From positions 186,001 to 250,000 of the forward strand of contig NZ_JBHTCM010000010.1 in assembly GCF_042665545.1 (NCBI RefSeq): a stretch of DNA of 64,000 nt. Direction: 5' to 3'. Under the pieces are notes generated by a model. That model ran no database searches. It was not told the origin of the DNA and was given only the letters and a program-made list of their open reading frames with translations. Both the position numbers and the translations under genes were made by a program. The stretch comes from Rhodocista pekingensis (GTDB taxonomy: Bacteria > Pseudomonadota > Alphaproteobacteria > Azospirillales > Azospirillaceae). Every line of letters starts with the position of its first letter. Within the stretch, counting starts at the first letter, position 1. Shown piece by piece: positions 36,190 to 45,717 of the stretch.

Positions 36190-38997
36190 ATGAACGGTTT
36201 CAGGACTCTGACGTCGGCTCTGGCGCTGGTGACGGCGCTCGGCGCGGGGAGCGCCGCTGCCGACCCGGCACTGATGGACTTCGTGCTGCGCCCGGGCACC
36301 GACGGCGCCGAGGGTTCGATCGCGGTGGCGATCCCCCTGGCCGACAGCGACGCGGCCCGCACCTTCCTTGACCTGCGCGGCAGCATCGACGATGCCGACC
36401 GCCGCGTCGCCAACATCGGCATCGGCCATCGCTTCCGCCTGGGCGCGGTGGTGCTGGGCGGCGCCGTCTACTACGACCGGGTCCGCACCGACCTGGAGAG
36501 CGACTTCAGCCAAGCCACCGTCAGTCTGGACCTGATGACCGCCGACCTGGACCTGCGCGCGAACTATTACGCGCCGCTGGACGACGAGGAGCAGGTCGGC
36601 GCGACCGTCGCCGGGGCGCCGCGCCTGTCGGGCAACCACATCGTCCGCAGCATCTTCCAGCCGCGCGAAGTGACGCTGAAGGGCTTCGATGCCGAGGTCG
36701 GTTACCGCCTGGGCGCCATCGAGGGCTACGACGTGCGTGCCTTCGCCGGCGGCTACCGCTACACCGACGACGAGGCGCCCACGGTGGACGGCGTCAAGGG
36801 CCGCCTGGAAGCGTGGTCGCAGGACGGCCGCTTCAGCTTCGGCATCGAGGTGCGGGACGACGACCAGGACGACACCCAGGCGTTCGCCACCTTCCGCATG
36901 CGGCTGGGCCTGTTCAGCGAGCCGACCCGGCGCGAAGGCACCGCGTCCCGCCTGGACTGGCCGGTGCTGCGCGAGTCCGGCGTGCGCACGGCCGGCCCCG
37001 GCCGCTCCGATGACCGTTTCGTCGCCGAGGAGCAGTACAACCTGACGAGCGGCACCTTCGGCGGCAGCGGGGGCACCCGGCTGGTGTTCGTGAGCCAGGG
37101 CGCCGCGGGCACCGGCACCGTGGAAAGCCCGTTCGGCAGCATCGCCGCCGCCGCCGCCGCGGCGCAGGCGAACGACCTCATCTATGTCCGCAGCGGCTCC
37201 TACACCGGTAACGTGGCGCTGAAGAACGGCCAGCAGCTCATCGGCCAGGGCGAGGCGCTGAGCGCGGGCGGCACCACCCTGATCGCCGCTGGCGAACGGC
37301 CCAGCCTGACGGCCGCCAGCGGCAACGTGGTGACGCTGGCCAACGGCAACACCGTCGCCGGCCTGCGCATCACGGCCCCCGCGGGGACGACGAACCGGGA
37401 CGGGTTCGCCGCCGTGCTGGGGGACAACGTCACCGGCTACACCCTGCGCAACAACGACTTCTCCGGGAACACCGGCAGCAACGGCACCTCGTCCGTGGGC
37501 GTGCGCCTGACCAACATGGCCGGCATCGCCGGCACCCGGTCGGAGACGCGCCACTTCGTCTCCAACAGCACCAGCGCCCCCTACTACGGCACCTACTACA
37601 CGGGCTTCGGCGCCAACAACGCCGAGATCGTCTCCGTCACCACGGCGAACGGCGGCTGGGGCGTGCTCTCGACCGACGGCGCCGGCACGGTGGACGTGTT
37701 CAGCATCGGCAGCGGCGACATCGCCGGCCTGCCCATCCTGATGCGGCGCGACACGGTGCGGGCCGACATCGCCCGCGAGGTCGGCGCCGCCGCGGCGGGC
37801 GACCTGACGACGGTGACCGTGCATCCGACGGCCGGCTACTATCTGGTGGCGGTGCAGCACACCGACATCACCAGGAGCGGCCTTGTGGAGATCCGCGACA
37901 AGGCCACGGGCCGCGTCATCCAGCGCGTGACCGCGGGCGTCGGGCCGGACGGCACCGGCATCTCCCCCGACGGCCGCTGGGCCGTGGTCGCCAACGAGGC
38001 GGAGGCGCTGAACGCCCCGGGCTCGATCACCGTGATCGATCTGGCGAACGCTGCCAGCGGCAGGGCCGTGGCACGGCAGATCGCGCTGACCGACCAGACC
38101 GGGACCTTCTACGCGAACCCGGCGGGCACGCAGCAGCGTTTCACCGACAATGACGACCCCGTGCGCGTCGGTCCCGTGACGCACGACCCCGACGGGCTAC
38201 AGCCCGAATATGTCGGCTTCAGCAGCGACAGCCGCTACGCCTACGTCTCCTTGCAGGAGAACAACGGTGTGATGGCCCTGGACCTGACCGGCGGCACGGC
38301 GCCGCGTTACTTCAACCTCGGTGCGGTGACACGGACCGGGGTCGATCTGACCAACAGCTCCAGCAACCCGCCGCAGATCAGCTTTACCCAGACCCTGACG
38401 GGGGCGCTGCGCGAGCCGGACGGCGTCGCCGGCTTCACGCTGAACGGCGTTCGCTACTTTGTCACCGCCGACGAGGGCGATACCAGCCAGCCGGGTGTGA
38501 GCAGCAGCCAGCGTTTCCGCGGCGGCCGCTCCGTCTCCATCTTCAACGCGGAGACGGGGCAGCTCGTCGGCGACACCGGCAGCCAGTTCGACCAGCTCCT
38601 GTTCAGCACCGGCAACGCGGCGATGGAGGCCAACCCCGGCATCTACGGGTCGCTGTCGCAGGCACCGCGCTACTACAACGATGACCGCTCCCGCCGGGGC
38701 GGCAGCGAACCGGAGGTGCTGACCGTGTTCGAGCAGAACGGCGCCACCTATGCCGCCGTCGGGCTGGAGCGGGGTGCCAGCATCGCGCTGGTCAACCTGT
38801 CCGACCCGGCGCGCCCGCGGGTGGAGACCATCGCCCTGTTGCCGCGCGACCTGACGACGGTGACCGGCACGGTCGGCCTGGCCGCCAACCCGGAGGGCAT
38901 CGCCTCGGCCGTGTTCGGCGGCCGGCGCTTCGTCTATGCCGGGCTGGAGAACGCCGGCAACGTCGCCATCTGGCGCTTCAACCCGGGCGGCAACTGA
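36190..38997 (+). CDS. surface protein: inverse-autotransporter-like barrel + beta-helix + beta-propeller
   Basis: This 935-residue protein starts with a signal peptide (residues 1-24). Residues about 25-245 form an amphipathic strand-rich segment that resembles the intimin/invasin inverse-autotransporter barrel (RVANIGIGHRFRLG, YYDRVRTD, DLRANYYAPLDDE, GFDAEVGYRLGAIEGYDVRAFAGGYRY, FATFRMRLGLF). About 295-460 is a right-handed-helix-like segment (ESPFGSIAAAAAAAQANDLIYVRSGSYTGNV, RITAPAG, YTLRNNDFSGN). About 480-935 is a beta-propeller of the choice-of-anchor-I/lactonase-like type (VRADIAREVG, PDGTGISPDGRWAVVANEAE, YVGFSSDSRYAYVSLQENNGV, EPEVLTVFEQNGATYAAVGLE). The passenger may face the medium. 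Ligand and enzyme activity are unknown. Paired repeats lie upstream and a strong terminator follows. Confidence 0.7.
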   Translation: MNGFRTLTSALALVTALGAGSAAADPALMDFVLRPGTDGAEGSIAVAIPLADSDAARTFLDLRGSIDDADRRVANIGIGHRFRLGAVVLGGAVYYDRVRTDLESDFSQATVSLDLMTADLDLRANYYAPLDDEEQVGATVAGAPRLSGNHIVRSIFQPREVTLKGFDAEVGYRLGAIEGYDVRAFAGGYRYTDDEAPTVDGVKGRLEAWSQDGRFSFGIEVRDDDQDDTQAFATFRMRLGLFSEPTRREGTASRLDWPVLRESGVRTAGPGRSDDRFVAEEQYNLTSGTFGGSGGTRLVFVSQGAAGTGTVESPFGSIAAAAAAAQANDLIYVRSGSYTGNVALKNGQQLIGQGEALSAGGTTLIAAGERPSLTAASGNVVTLANGNTVAGLRITAPAGTTNRDGFAAVLGDNVTGYTLRNNDFSGNTGSNGTSSVGVRLTNMAGIAGTRSETRHFVSNSTSAPYYGTYYTGFGANNAEIVSVTTANGGWGVLSTDGAGTVDVFSIGSGDIAGLPILMRRDTVRADIAREVGAAAAGDLTTVTVHPTAGYYLVAVQHTDITRSGLVEIRDKATGRVIQRVTAGVGPDGTGISPDGRWAVVANEAEALNAPGSITVIDLANAASGRAVARQIALTDQTGTFYANPAGTQQRFTDNDDPVRVGPVTHDPDGLQPEYVGFSSDSRYAYVSLQENNGVMALDLTGGTAPRYFNLGAVTRTGVDLTNSSSNPPQISFTQTLTGALREPDGVAGFTLNGVRYFVTADEGDTSQPGVSSSQRFRGGRSVSIFNAETGQLVGDTGSQFDQLLFSTGNAAMEANPGIYGSLSQAPRYYNDDRSRRGGSEPEVLTVFEQNGATYAAVGLERGASIALVNLSDPARPRVETIALLPRDLTTVTGTVGLAANPEGIASAVFGGRRFVYAGLENAGNVAIWRFNPGGN

Positions 38998-39033
38998 CGC
39001 CCGGCCGAGAGACCCCGGATCGCTCCTCAACTC

Positions 39034-39061
39034 GGGGGCGGCAGCGATGCCGCCCCCTTTT
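39034..39061 (+). terminator. terminator of the surface protein gene
   Basis: Perfect 10-bp arms GGGGGCGGCA / TGCCGCCCCC with a 4-nt loop are followed by TTTT, 37 bp after the stop codon. Confidence 0.85.
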
Positions 39062-39077
39062 CTTCGCCCGCGGCCGG

Positions 39078-39287
39078 TCAGGCCCGGTCGCGGCGGACGG
39101 ACTCCAGCACATAGACCCGCAGGGCGCTGGAGAGATTGCCCGTGCGGGCGGCATCCACCTCCTCGATCAGGGTGCCGACGGGGACGCCGCGCGCCGCCGC
39201 CAGCTCCTTCAGCACCTCCCAGAACGGTTCCTCCAGCGTCACGCTGGTCGGGTGGCCCGCCACGAGGACGGATCGCTTCTTGATCAT
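39078..39287 (-). CDS. ribbon-helix-helix domain protein
   Basis: This 69-residue protein has the RHH_4-like pattern: a strand SVLVAGHPTSVTLEEPFWEVLKEL, then GVPVGTLIEEVDAARTGNLSSALRVYVLESV. RHH proteins bind DNA as dimers. It is located between the surface protein and the TonB receptor, on the receptor strand but downstream of it. It may regulate a neighbour, but there is no direct evidence. Confidence 0.8.
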   Translation of the reverse strand: MIKKRSVLVAGHPTSVTLEEPFWEVLKELAAARGVPVGTLIEEVDAARTGNLSSALRVYVLESVRRDRA

Positions 39288-39325
39288 GGTCCGCCGCCCT
39301 TCCCTGCCGGATCAGCCCCGGCCGC

Positions 39326-41512
39326 TCAGAACGTCACCCGCCCGGTCAGGCTCCAGATCCGGCCGTCGCCCGGCGTCACCAGCCAGGCGCGGGCGGAGCC
39401 GCGGGCCGGGTCGGAGAAGCGCACGGCCACCGGCGGGGTGCGGTCGTCGAACAGGTTCTCCACCCGCAGGGTCAGGCGCCAGGGCCCGCTCTCCAGACCC
39501 GTCCAGACGTCCACCCGGCCGGCCGCCGGCACCCAGGAGAGGTTGGAATTCTCCGTGTACTGGCGCGACTGCCAGAGCCATTCGCCGCCCGTGAACCAGC
39601 CGAGATCCCCGGCCCAGGGCAGGTCGCCGTCATACTGCGCGGTGGCCGCGACCTGGTGCCGGCTCTGCCGCGGCAGGGCGTTGCCGGAGATGTCGCCCGT
39701 CGGCCCGAAGGCCGGGATGTCGCGGTAGTCGGGGTCCTGGTAGTCGCGGAACTCGGCGTCCACCAGCGTGTAGGCGAGGCTGAGGTCCAGCCCCGCCGCG
39801 GGCGTCGCCGCCAGTTCCAGCTCCAGCCCGCGGCTGCGGCTGCGGGCGGCGTTGTTGGTGTAGAAGTTGTTGGACCGGCCGGCGGCGCTGGCCGCGACCA
39901 CCTGCTGGTCGCGCCAGTCGATCCAGAACAGCGCCGCGTTGGCGGTCAGCAGCCCGTCGAACCACGCCGTCTTGGCCCCCACCTCGTAGGTCCAGTTCGT
40001 CTCCGGGCCGAAGCTGCGCTCCGTGTCGAACAGGTTGGCCATGGTGTTGAAGCCGCCGCTCTTCGCCCCCTTGGCGACGCTGGCATAGAGCATGGCCGCG
40101 TCCGTCGCCTGCCAGGAGAGCGCGAAACGCGGCGTCCACATGGTCCAGCGGTCGGACAGCGCGATGGGGTTGCCGGCGGCGTCGCGGCTGGTGGTCTGGA
40201 ACTCCTTCTCGTCGCGCTGCCAGCGCAGATCGGCGGTGGCGGTCAGCCCGTCCAGCAGGCGCCAGCCGAGCGAACCGTAGAGGGCGGTGCTGTCCGTCTC
40301 CTCGTTCGTGCGCGGCAGCCGCGGGCTGACGGTCTGGCCCAGCGCGTATTCGATGTTCCGCCGCTCCGTCTCGTTGTCGAAATGGTAGACGCTGGCACCG
40401 ACGATCCAGGTCAGCGCCTGCCCGCGGTCGGCGGAGACGAGCCGCAGTTCCTGGCCCGCGTCCCAGCGGTCGGTGAGCTGGCCGGCGGCGGAGACGAGGG
40501 TGGCCGAATAGTCGTTGTCGCGGTTGAACTCGTTGGTTTCGGCGTTGAAGGCGGTGATGGCGGTCAGCGTCGCCGCGTCCAGCGCGTAGTCCACCGTCAG
40601 CGCCGTGCGCCACGCATCGCGCCGGAAGCCGAAATGCTCGGGATTGGCGGCGAAGGGGCCGCTGCTCTCCGGGATGGCGCCGCAGTACTGGCTGAACACG
40701 CCGGTGGCGGCGCGCGGCTCGCAGTTGGTGGCGAGGTAGTATCCCTTGGGCTGGCCGTCGTCGTCCTCGGCGTAGGAGACGCGCAGCAGCGCCTCCAGCC
40801 GCTCCGTCGGCGTGGCGCGCAGGGTCAGGGCCCCGGCCACGCTCTTCTCCGAGCCGATCTCCGGCCCGCCGGCCAGCGCATTGTCGTAGAAGCCGCCGTA
40901 GTCGCGCAGGGACACGGTGGCCCGCGCCGCCAGCTTGCCGGGGATCAGCGGGCCGCCGACGGCTGCCGCGGCCTGCCGCTGCTGCTTGGAGCCGAAGCCC
41001 GCCTCCGCGAAGCCCTCCAGCGCGTCGCCCGGCTTGCGCGTCACCAGATTGACGGCGCCGCCGAAGGTGTTGCGGCCGAACAGGGCGTTCTGCGGCCCCT
41101 TCAGCACCTCCACCCGTTCCAGGTCGTTGAGGAACAGGTTGATGGAGCTGCGGCCGGAGACATAGACGCCGTCCAGGAAGAAACCGACCGACGGTTCCTC
41201 CCCCGTGCCGGGCTGGGTCAGGCCGCGGATCGCCGGGGCCGGGTTGAAGCGGCCGAAGGGGTCGCTGACGACGAGGCCGGGCGCGCGCACCGCGATGCCG
41301 GCGATGCTGTCCACCCGCGCCCGCTCGATCAGCGTCGCGTCCAGCACCGTGACGGAGACCGGCACGCGCTGCGGGTTCTCCTCCCGCTGGCGGGCGGTGA
41401 TGACGATCTCCTCCACCGGCGCCGCAGCGGCGGGGTGGGCGTGCAGGGCGGTGACGACCGCGGACAGGGACGGCAGCAGGGCGACCGCGGCCGCCATGGA
41501 GGTTCTACGCAT
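39326..41512 (-). CDS. TonB-dependent outer-membrane receptor
   Basis: This 728-residue protein has a signal peptide, a TonB box-like EEIVITARQREE, a plug domain (PAPAIRGLTQPGTGEEPSVGFFLDGVYVSG, then RVEVLKGPQNALFGRNTFGGAVNLVT) and a 22-strand barrel ending in the aromatic WSLTGRVTF. The architecture matches receptors for siderophores or other compounds. The region has no siderophore genes and no obvious Fur or Irr box. The substrate is not inferable; plug and barrel seem complete. Confidence 0.92.
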   Translation of the reverse strand: MRRTSMAAAVALLPSLSAVVTALHAHPAAAAPVEEIVITARQREENPQRVPVSVTVLDATLIERARVDSIAGIAVRAPGLVVSDPFGRFNPAPAIRGLTQPGTGEEPSVGFFLDGVYVSGRSSINLFLNDLERVEVLKGPQNALFGRNTFGGAVNLVTRKPGDALEGFAEAGFGSKQQRQAAAAVGGPLIPGKLAARATVSLRDYGGFYDNALAGGPEIGSEKSVAGALTLRATPTERLEALLRVSYAEDDDGQPKGYYLATNCEPRAATGVFSQYCGAIPESSGPFAANPEHFGFRRDAWRTALTVDYALDAATLTAITAFNAETNEFNRDNDYSATLVSAAGQLTDRWDAGQELRLVSADRGQALTWIVGASVYHFDNETERRNIEYALGQTVSPRLPRTNEETDSTALYGSLGWRLLDGLTATADLRWQRDEKEFQTTSRDAAGNPIALSDRWTMWTPRFALSWQATDAAMLYASVAKGAKSGGFNTMANLFDTERSFGPETNWTYEVGAKTAWFDGLLTANAALFWIDWRDQQVVAASAAGRSNNFYTNNAARSRSRGLELELAATPAAGLDLSLAYTLVDAEFRDYQDPDYRDIPAFGPTGDISGNALPRQSRHQVAATAQYDGDLPWAGDLGWFTGGEWLWQSRQYTENSNLSWVPAAGRVDVWTGLESGPWRLTLRVENLFDDRTPPVAVRFSDPARGSARAWLVTPGDGRIWSLTGRVTF

Positions 41513-41654
41513 CGGTCGGTGTCTTCGGTGCCGGGGATTTCGGGCGCGTCCCTCCGGAGCGCGCGCAGGCCTGCCGGGTAGCAGCTTCGCGGCGGCCCTG
41601 TCCAGCGCCGCCGGCCCGCCTCCCTTGCCCGCAGCCGGAACCGTGGCAGCGGCG

Positions 41655-42716
41655 CTACGCCGTGGCCCCCTGCACCGGGTCGAAGGGGCGGCCCAGCAGA
41701 TAGCCCTGCATCAGGTCGATGCCGCGGTCCAGCAGCCAGTCGCGGTCGGCCGCCTCCTCGATCCCCTCCGCCACCGAGAGGGCGCCCGTGTCGCGGATCA
41801 TGGGGATCAGGTGACCGACGATGCTCTGCCGGTAGCGGTCGGCATGGACGCCGCGGATCAGCCCCATGTCGATCTTCACGACATCGGGACGCAGCTCCTG
41901 CATCAGGCTGAGCCCGGCGAAGCCGGCGCCGACATCGTCCAGCGCGATGCGGAACCCGGCCTTGCGGTAGAAGGCCAGGATGTTGCGCAGGTGGTCGAGG
42001 TCCTTCACCTCGGCGCTCTCGATCACCTCGAAGACGACATCGCCCGGATCGAGGCCGATCTCCTCGATGAAGCGGACCGTGGTGCGCAGGCAGTAGGTCG
42101 GGTCGTAGATGGCCGAGGGGTTGAAGTTGATGAAGACCTTGCCCCCCGGCGGCCGGACCCGGCCCGCCGCCTGCAACCCGACGCGGCGGGCCACGAGGTC
42201 GAGGTTGAAGAGGAGGTCCGCGTCCTTCGCCGTGTCGAACAGGGAACCGGCGCCGATCAGGCTGCCGTCGGCCTCCCGCCCGCGCAGCAGGCTCTCATGG
42301 CCGTAGAGCGCGCCGTCGCGCCCGATGATGGGCTGGAGCATGGCGAACAGCCGGTCGTGCTCCACCAGATCCACCAGCCAGCGCCCGCGCACCCGGGCCA
42401 CCAGATGGCGCAGGGTGACCGTGTGCAGCCAGTCGCCCACGCGCGGGGCAACGTCGGCCGGCAGCAGCAGGGCACGGGTGTGCATCTGCTCCTCCCGCGA
42501 GAGCAGCGGGTCGAGCGCGGCACAGAAGCGTTCGAGCTGGTCGGCGCTGGCGGTGAAGCCCAGGCAGTCCCCGTCCTCCAGCGGCTCCAGCGCCAGCGCG
42601 TGCTCGCGCGCCAGCCGGGCCACCTTGGTGCGGGTGAAGCCGGTTGCGAACCCCAGGAGAACCCGGTTCTCGGGATACTCGACGGGGGGAAGCCGCTCGC
42701 AGTCGGGACAACGCAT
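41655..42716 (-). CDS. EAL-domain protein (c-di-GMP phosphodiesterase-like)
   Basis: This 353-residue protein has an N-terminal region of about 100 residues starting MRCPDCERLPPVEYP, with a CxxC that could bind metal. The C-terminal EAL domain has ESLLRG (E of EAL), NFNPSAIYDP, FEVIESAEV, DDVGAGFAGLSL (loop 6 DDFGTG variant), VKIDMG, AEGIEE and QGYLLGRP. The metal ligands and the general-base positions look present, so phosphodiesterase activity is likely. The start at 42716 follows GGAGGG. Confidence 0.86.
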   Translation of the reverse strand: MRCPDCERLPPVEYPENRVLLGFATGFTRTKVARLAREHALALEPLEDGDCLGFTASADQLERFCAALDPLLSREEQMHTRALLLPADVAPRVGDWLHTVTLRHLVARVRGRWLVDLVEHDRLFAMLQPIIGRDGALYGHESLLRGREADGSLIGAGSLFDTAKDADLLFNLDLVARRVGLQAAGRVRPPGGKVFINFNPSAIYDPTYCLRTTVRFIEEIGLDPGDVVFEVIESAEVKDLDHLRNILAFYRKAGFRIALDDVGAGFAGLSLMQELRPDVVKIDMGLIRGVHADRYRQSIVGHLIPMIRDTGALSVAEGIEEAADRDWLLDRGIDLMQGYLLGRPFDPVQGATA

Positions 42717-42805
42717 GCGCCGGGGCCCTCCCTTCTGTCCGTCGAAGGCACAGCCCGGGGCGGCGTGGGGTGGCCCGCCGCCCCGCTTGGGACAGGTGGG
42801 CCGCA

Positions 42806-44200
42806 TCAGCGCGGCCCGACCATGTCCTCCGGCCGCACCCACTGGCGGAACTGTTCTTCAGTCAGCAGTCCCAGCTCGATGCCGGCCCGCATCAGCGTGG
42901 TGCCTTCCTTGTGCGCCTTCTTGGCGATCTTCGCCGCATTGTCGTAGCCGATGTGCGGGTTCAGCGCCGTGACCAGCATCAGGCTCTCATGCATCAGCTT
43001 GTCGATGCGCTCGCGGTTCGCCTCGATGCCGACGACGCAGTTCTCGGTGAAGCTGCGGCAGGCGTCGGCGATCAGCCGGATCGACTGCAACAGGTTGTAG
43101 ATCATCACCGGCTTGAAGACGTTCAGCTCGAAATGGCCAGTGGCGCCGGCCTGGCTGATGGTGACGTGGTTGCCCATGACCTGGGCGCAGACCATGGTCA
43201 TGGCCTCGCTCTGGGTCGGGTTCACCTTGCCGGGCATGATGGAGCTGCCGGGCTCGTTCTCCGGCAGGCTGATCTCGCCGATGCCGCAGCGCGGGCCGGA
43301 GCCCAGCAGGCGGATGTCGTTGGCGATCTTCATCAGCGAGCAGGCCAGCGTGTTCATCACGCCCGACGCCTCGACCACCGAGTCATGGGCGGCCAGCGCC
43401 TCGAACTTGTTCGGGGCCGTGACGAAGGGCAGGCCGGTGATCTTCTCCACCTCCGCCGCGAAGGCCGCGTCGAAGCCCTTCCTGGCGTTCAGCCCGGTGC
43501 CGACGGCCGTGCCGCCCTGGGCGAGGCGCAACAGCGCCGGCAGGCAGGACTTCGCCCGCTTGATGCCGTAGGCGATCTGCTGGGCGTAGCCGCCGAACTC
43601 CTGCCCCAGGGTCAGCGGCGTCGCGTCCTGGAGATGGGTGCGGCCGATCTTGACGATGTCGGCGAACTCGCGGGCCTTGGCGTCCAGCGCGGCGTGGAGC
43701 TGCTCCAGTGCCGGGATCAGCTCGTGATGCACCTGCTCGGCGGCGGCGACATGCATGGCCGTCGGGAAGGTGTCGTTGGAGGACTGGCCCATGTTGACGT
43801 GGTCGTTCGGATGGACCGGCTTCTTGCTGCCCATCTCCCCGCCCAGCAGCTCGATGGCGCGGTTCGAGATGACCTCGTTGGCGTTCATGTTCGTCTGGGT
43901 GCCGGAGCCGGTCTGCCAGACGACCAGGGGGAAGTGGTCGATCAGCGTGCCGTCGATCACCTCCTCGGCCGCGTCCACGATGGCGGCGCCGATCTTCGCA
44001 TCCAGCGCGCCCAGGGTCATGTTGGTCTGGGCCGCGGCCTTCTTGACGATGCCGAGCGCGCGCACCAGAGGCGCCGGCATGCGCTCGCCGCCGATCTTGA
44101 AGTTCTGTAGAGACCGCTGGGTCTGGGCTCCCCAGTACCTGTCGGCGGGCACCTCGACGGGACCGAAGCTGTCGGTTTCGATGCGCACCTTGTCGGCCAT
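42806..44200 (-). CDS. fumC: class II fumarate hydratase
   Basis: This 464-residue protein has the fumarase C signature GSSIMPGKVNPTQ. It also has SGTQTNMNANEVISNRA, PVHPNDHVNMGQSSNDTFPTAM and KIGRTHLQDATPLTLGQEF. It interconverts fumarate and malate in the TCA cycle with no iron-sulfur cluster. The start at 44200 (MADKVRIETDSFGPVEVP) is fixed by family length and GGAGGATC upstream. The EAL-protein gene follows 89 bp downstream on the same strand. Confidence 0.96.
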   Translation of the reverse strand: MADKVRIETDSFGPVEVPADRYWGAQTQRSLQNFKIGGERMPAPLVRALGIVKKAAAQTNMTLGALDAKIGAAIVDAAEEVIDGTLIDHFPLVVWQTGSGTQTNMNANEVISNRAIELLGGEMGSKKPVHPNDHVNMGQSSNDTFPTAMHVAAAEQVHHELIPALEQLHAALDAKAREFADIVKIGRTHLQDATPLTLGQEFGGYAQQIAYGIKRAKSCLPALLRLAQGGTAVGTGLNARKGFDAAFAAEVEKITGLPFVTAPNKFEALAAHDSVVEASGVMNTLACSLMKIANDIRLLGSGPRCGIGEISLPENEPGSSIMPGKVNPTQSEAMTMVCAQVMGNHVTISQAGATGHFELNVFKPVMIYNLLQSIRLIADACRSFTENCVVGIEANRERIDKLMHESLMLVTALNPHIGYDNAAKIAKKAHKEGTTLMRAGIELGLLTEEQFRQWVRPEDMVGPR

Positions 44201-44454
44201 TGGCCAGATCCTCCAGAAGGTCGAACGACGCCCCGCGTTGTAGCCCCACCGCCGCCGCCGGGCAATGGGGCCGGCCGGAGCGAAGGGACAGGTGACCGCG
44301 CGGACGGCAGCGCGACACCGTCCCGGGAACAAACGCCACCGCCGGCTGTCGTCATCCCGCGGATGCCGGTCATCAGCCGCGGCCCCGTCGCCGCAGCACC
44401 CCCTGGGGAGGGGGACGGACGGCATCCCAAGGGCCGGGAAAGGCGGGGGGCGGG

Positions 44455-44958
44455 ATGTGGACCGGACTGCGGGAACTCCGGAAGGGGAAGGCGGTGGCAG
44501 GCCGGGTGGCCACGCTGGCAATGATCCTCGTGCCCTGGGCCGTGCCGGCCGCAGCCGACGGCGGCCGGGCAGCCGCAGCGGAAATGCCGGCCACAGGGAT
44601 ACCGGCCACAGGGATACCGGCTGTGGTCGCCGGCCGGATCGCGGAGATGCCGGCCGTCTCCCGGTCGCGCCTGCTGGTTCTGCCGCCTGCGGCCGTGCCG
44701 GCGCTGGCCGAGCCGGCCCTGCGTCCGGGCCGCGCGCCCGACCGGCCGCGCACCGCCCCGGTGGACGATCCCTTCTCCGGACATGGCCTGGCCGAGGTCG
44801 GCAGCATGCGGATGGGGATGGGCTGGGCCTTCGAGGGCGACGCCCTGTCCCTGGACCTGACGCCGGAGGCGGCCCGCTACCGCCTGCGCAGCCGGATCGA
44901 GCTGGACACCGGCGACGTGGTGGACCGGGTCATGCTGGGCGTCGTCATGCCGTTCTGA
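44455..44958 (+). CDS. secreted hypothetical protein
   Basis: This 167-residue protein has a signal peptide-like start (VAGRVATLAMILVPWAVPAAADGG) and no recognised domain. Its middle has ATGIPATGIPA, encoded by a perfect 15-bp tandem duplication (44587-44616). The C-terminal half (PVDDPFSGHGLAEVGSMRMGMGWAFEGDALSLDLTPE, then LDTGDVVDRVMLGVVMPF) looks like a small beta-rich domain. It is divergent from fumC across 254 bp. Real coding is likely but not certain. Confidence 0.5.
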   Translation: MWTGLRELRKGKAVAGRVATLAMILVPWAVPAAADGGRAAAAEMPATGIPATGIPAVVAGRIAEMPAVSRSRLLVLPPAAVPALAEPALRPGRAPDRPRTAPVDDPFSGHGLAEVGSMRMGMGWAFEGDALSLDLTPEAARYRLRSRIELDTGDVVDRVMLGVVMPF

Positions 44959-45113
44959 CGACCCGGACCTGCGGAGACACCCCCCGCGGAAATGCCATCA
45001 TGTCGCAGTTTTGCCTTCACTTGGGCACGGCGTGGGTTTAGTGCTTTCTCAGGATGCTTTAACAACCCTCTGTTACAAGTATCCGGAATAACAGCCGATC
45101 CCCACAGCCGATC

Positions 45114-45653
45114 ATGTCCATCGAGACAGCCTCGCCGTCCCTTTCCGCCGGCACCGCCCCCGGTGTGCGCCTGTACCTCGCCCCCGCCCTGATCGCCGCC
45201 GCCATCGCCGCCCTGGCGGTGCTGGCAGCCTGTGCGCCCGACCGCCCAGTGCCGCACGGCGGCTATGGCGTGAACGAGCAGGCGGAGCGCCGGGCGGTGC
45301 TGGGCACCCCCGCCTTCGCCCAGTTCCCGCCCTACCGGATCGTGGCGCCGGAGGCCGTGGTGCCGGATCTGGACAGCCATCCGCGGGCGCACGACTACGC
45401 CACCGCCCTGCGCCAGGGCGCCGCCCGGGGCGCGACCTTCGCCGGGCATCTGGCCGTGGCCCGCTGGGGCTGCGGCACGGGCTGCCAGCAGTGGGCCTTC
45501 ATCGACGCGCTGGACGGGCGGGTCGTCTGGGGACCGACGACCACGGCGGGCGCCGGCTACACCATGGACAGCCGGCTGTTCGTCGCCGATTCGGACGGCA
45601 CGCCGCGCTACTTCGTCTGGGACGGCAGCGCCCTGCGCGCGCTGGCCGGCTGA
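45114..45653 (+). CDS. putative lipoprotein with WGCG motif
   Basis: This 179-residue protein has a hydrophobic stretch ending in the lipobox AVLAAC (Cys40). The mature domain has ARGATFAGHLAVARWGCGTGCQQWAFIDALDGRVVWGP, a Cys-containing pattern seen in a family of small bacterial envelope proteins of unknown function. The N-terminal signal is longer than usual, so a later start is possible. The upstream region (44959-45113) is AT-rich and may carry its promoter. Confidence 0.6.
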   Translation: MSIETASPSLSAGTAPGVRLYLAPALIAAAIAALAVLAACAPDRPVPHGGYGVNEQAERRAVLGTPAFAQFPPYRIVAPEAVVPDLDSHPRAHDYATALRQGAARGATFAGHLAVARWGCGTGCQQWAFIDALDGRVVWGPTTTAGAGYTMDSRLFVADSDGTPRYFVWDGSALRALAG

Positions 45654-45717
45654 GGCGGCAGCGGCCCGGAAGCCGCCGCCACCCTCACGCCCACCGTCCT
45701 GCCGCTGCCCCCGGCCG

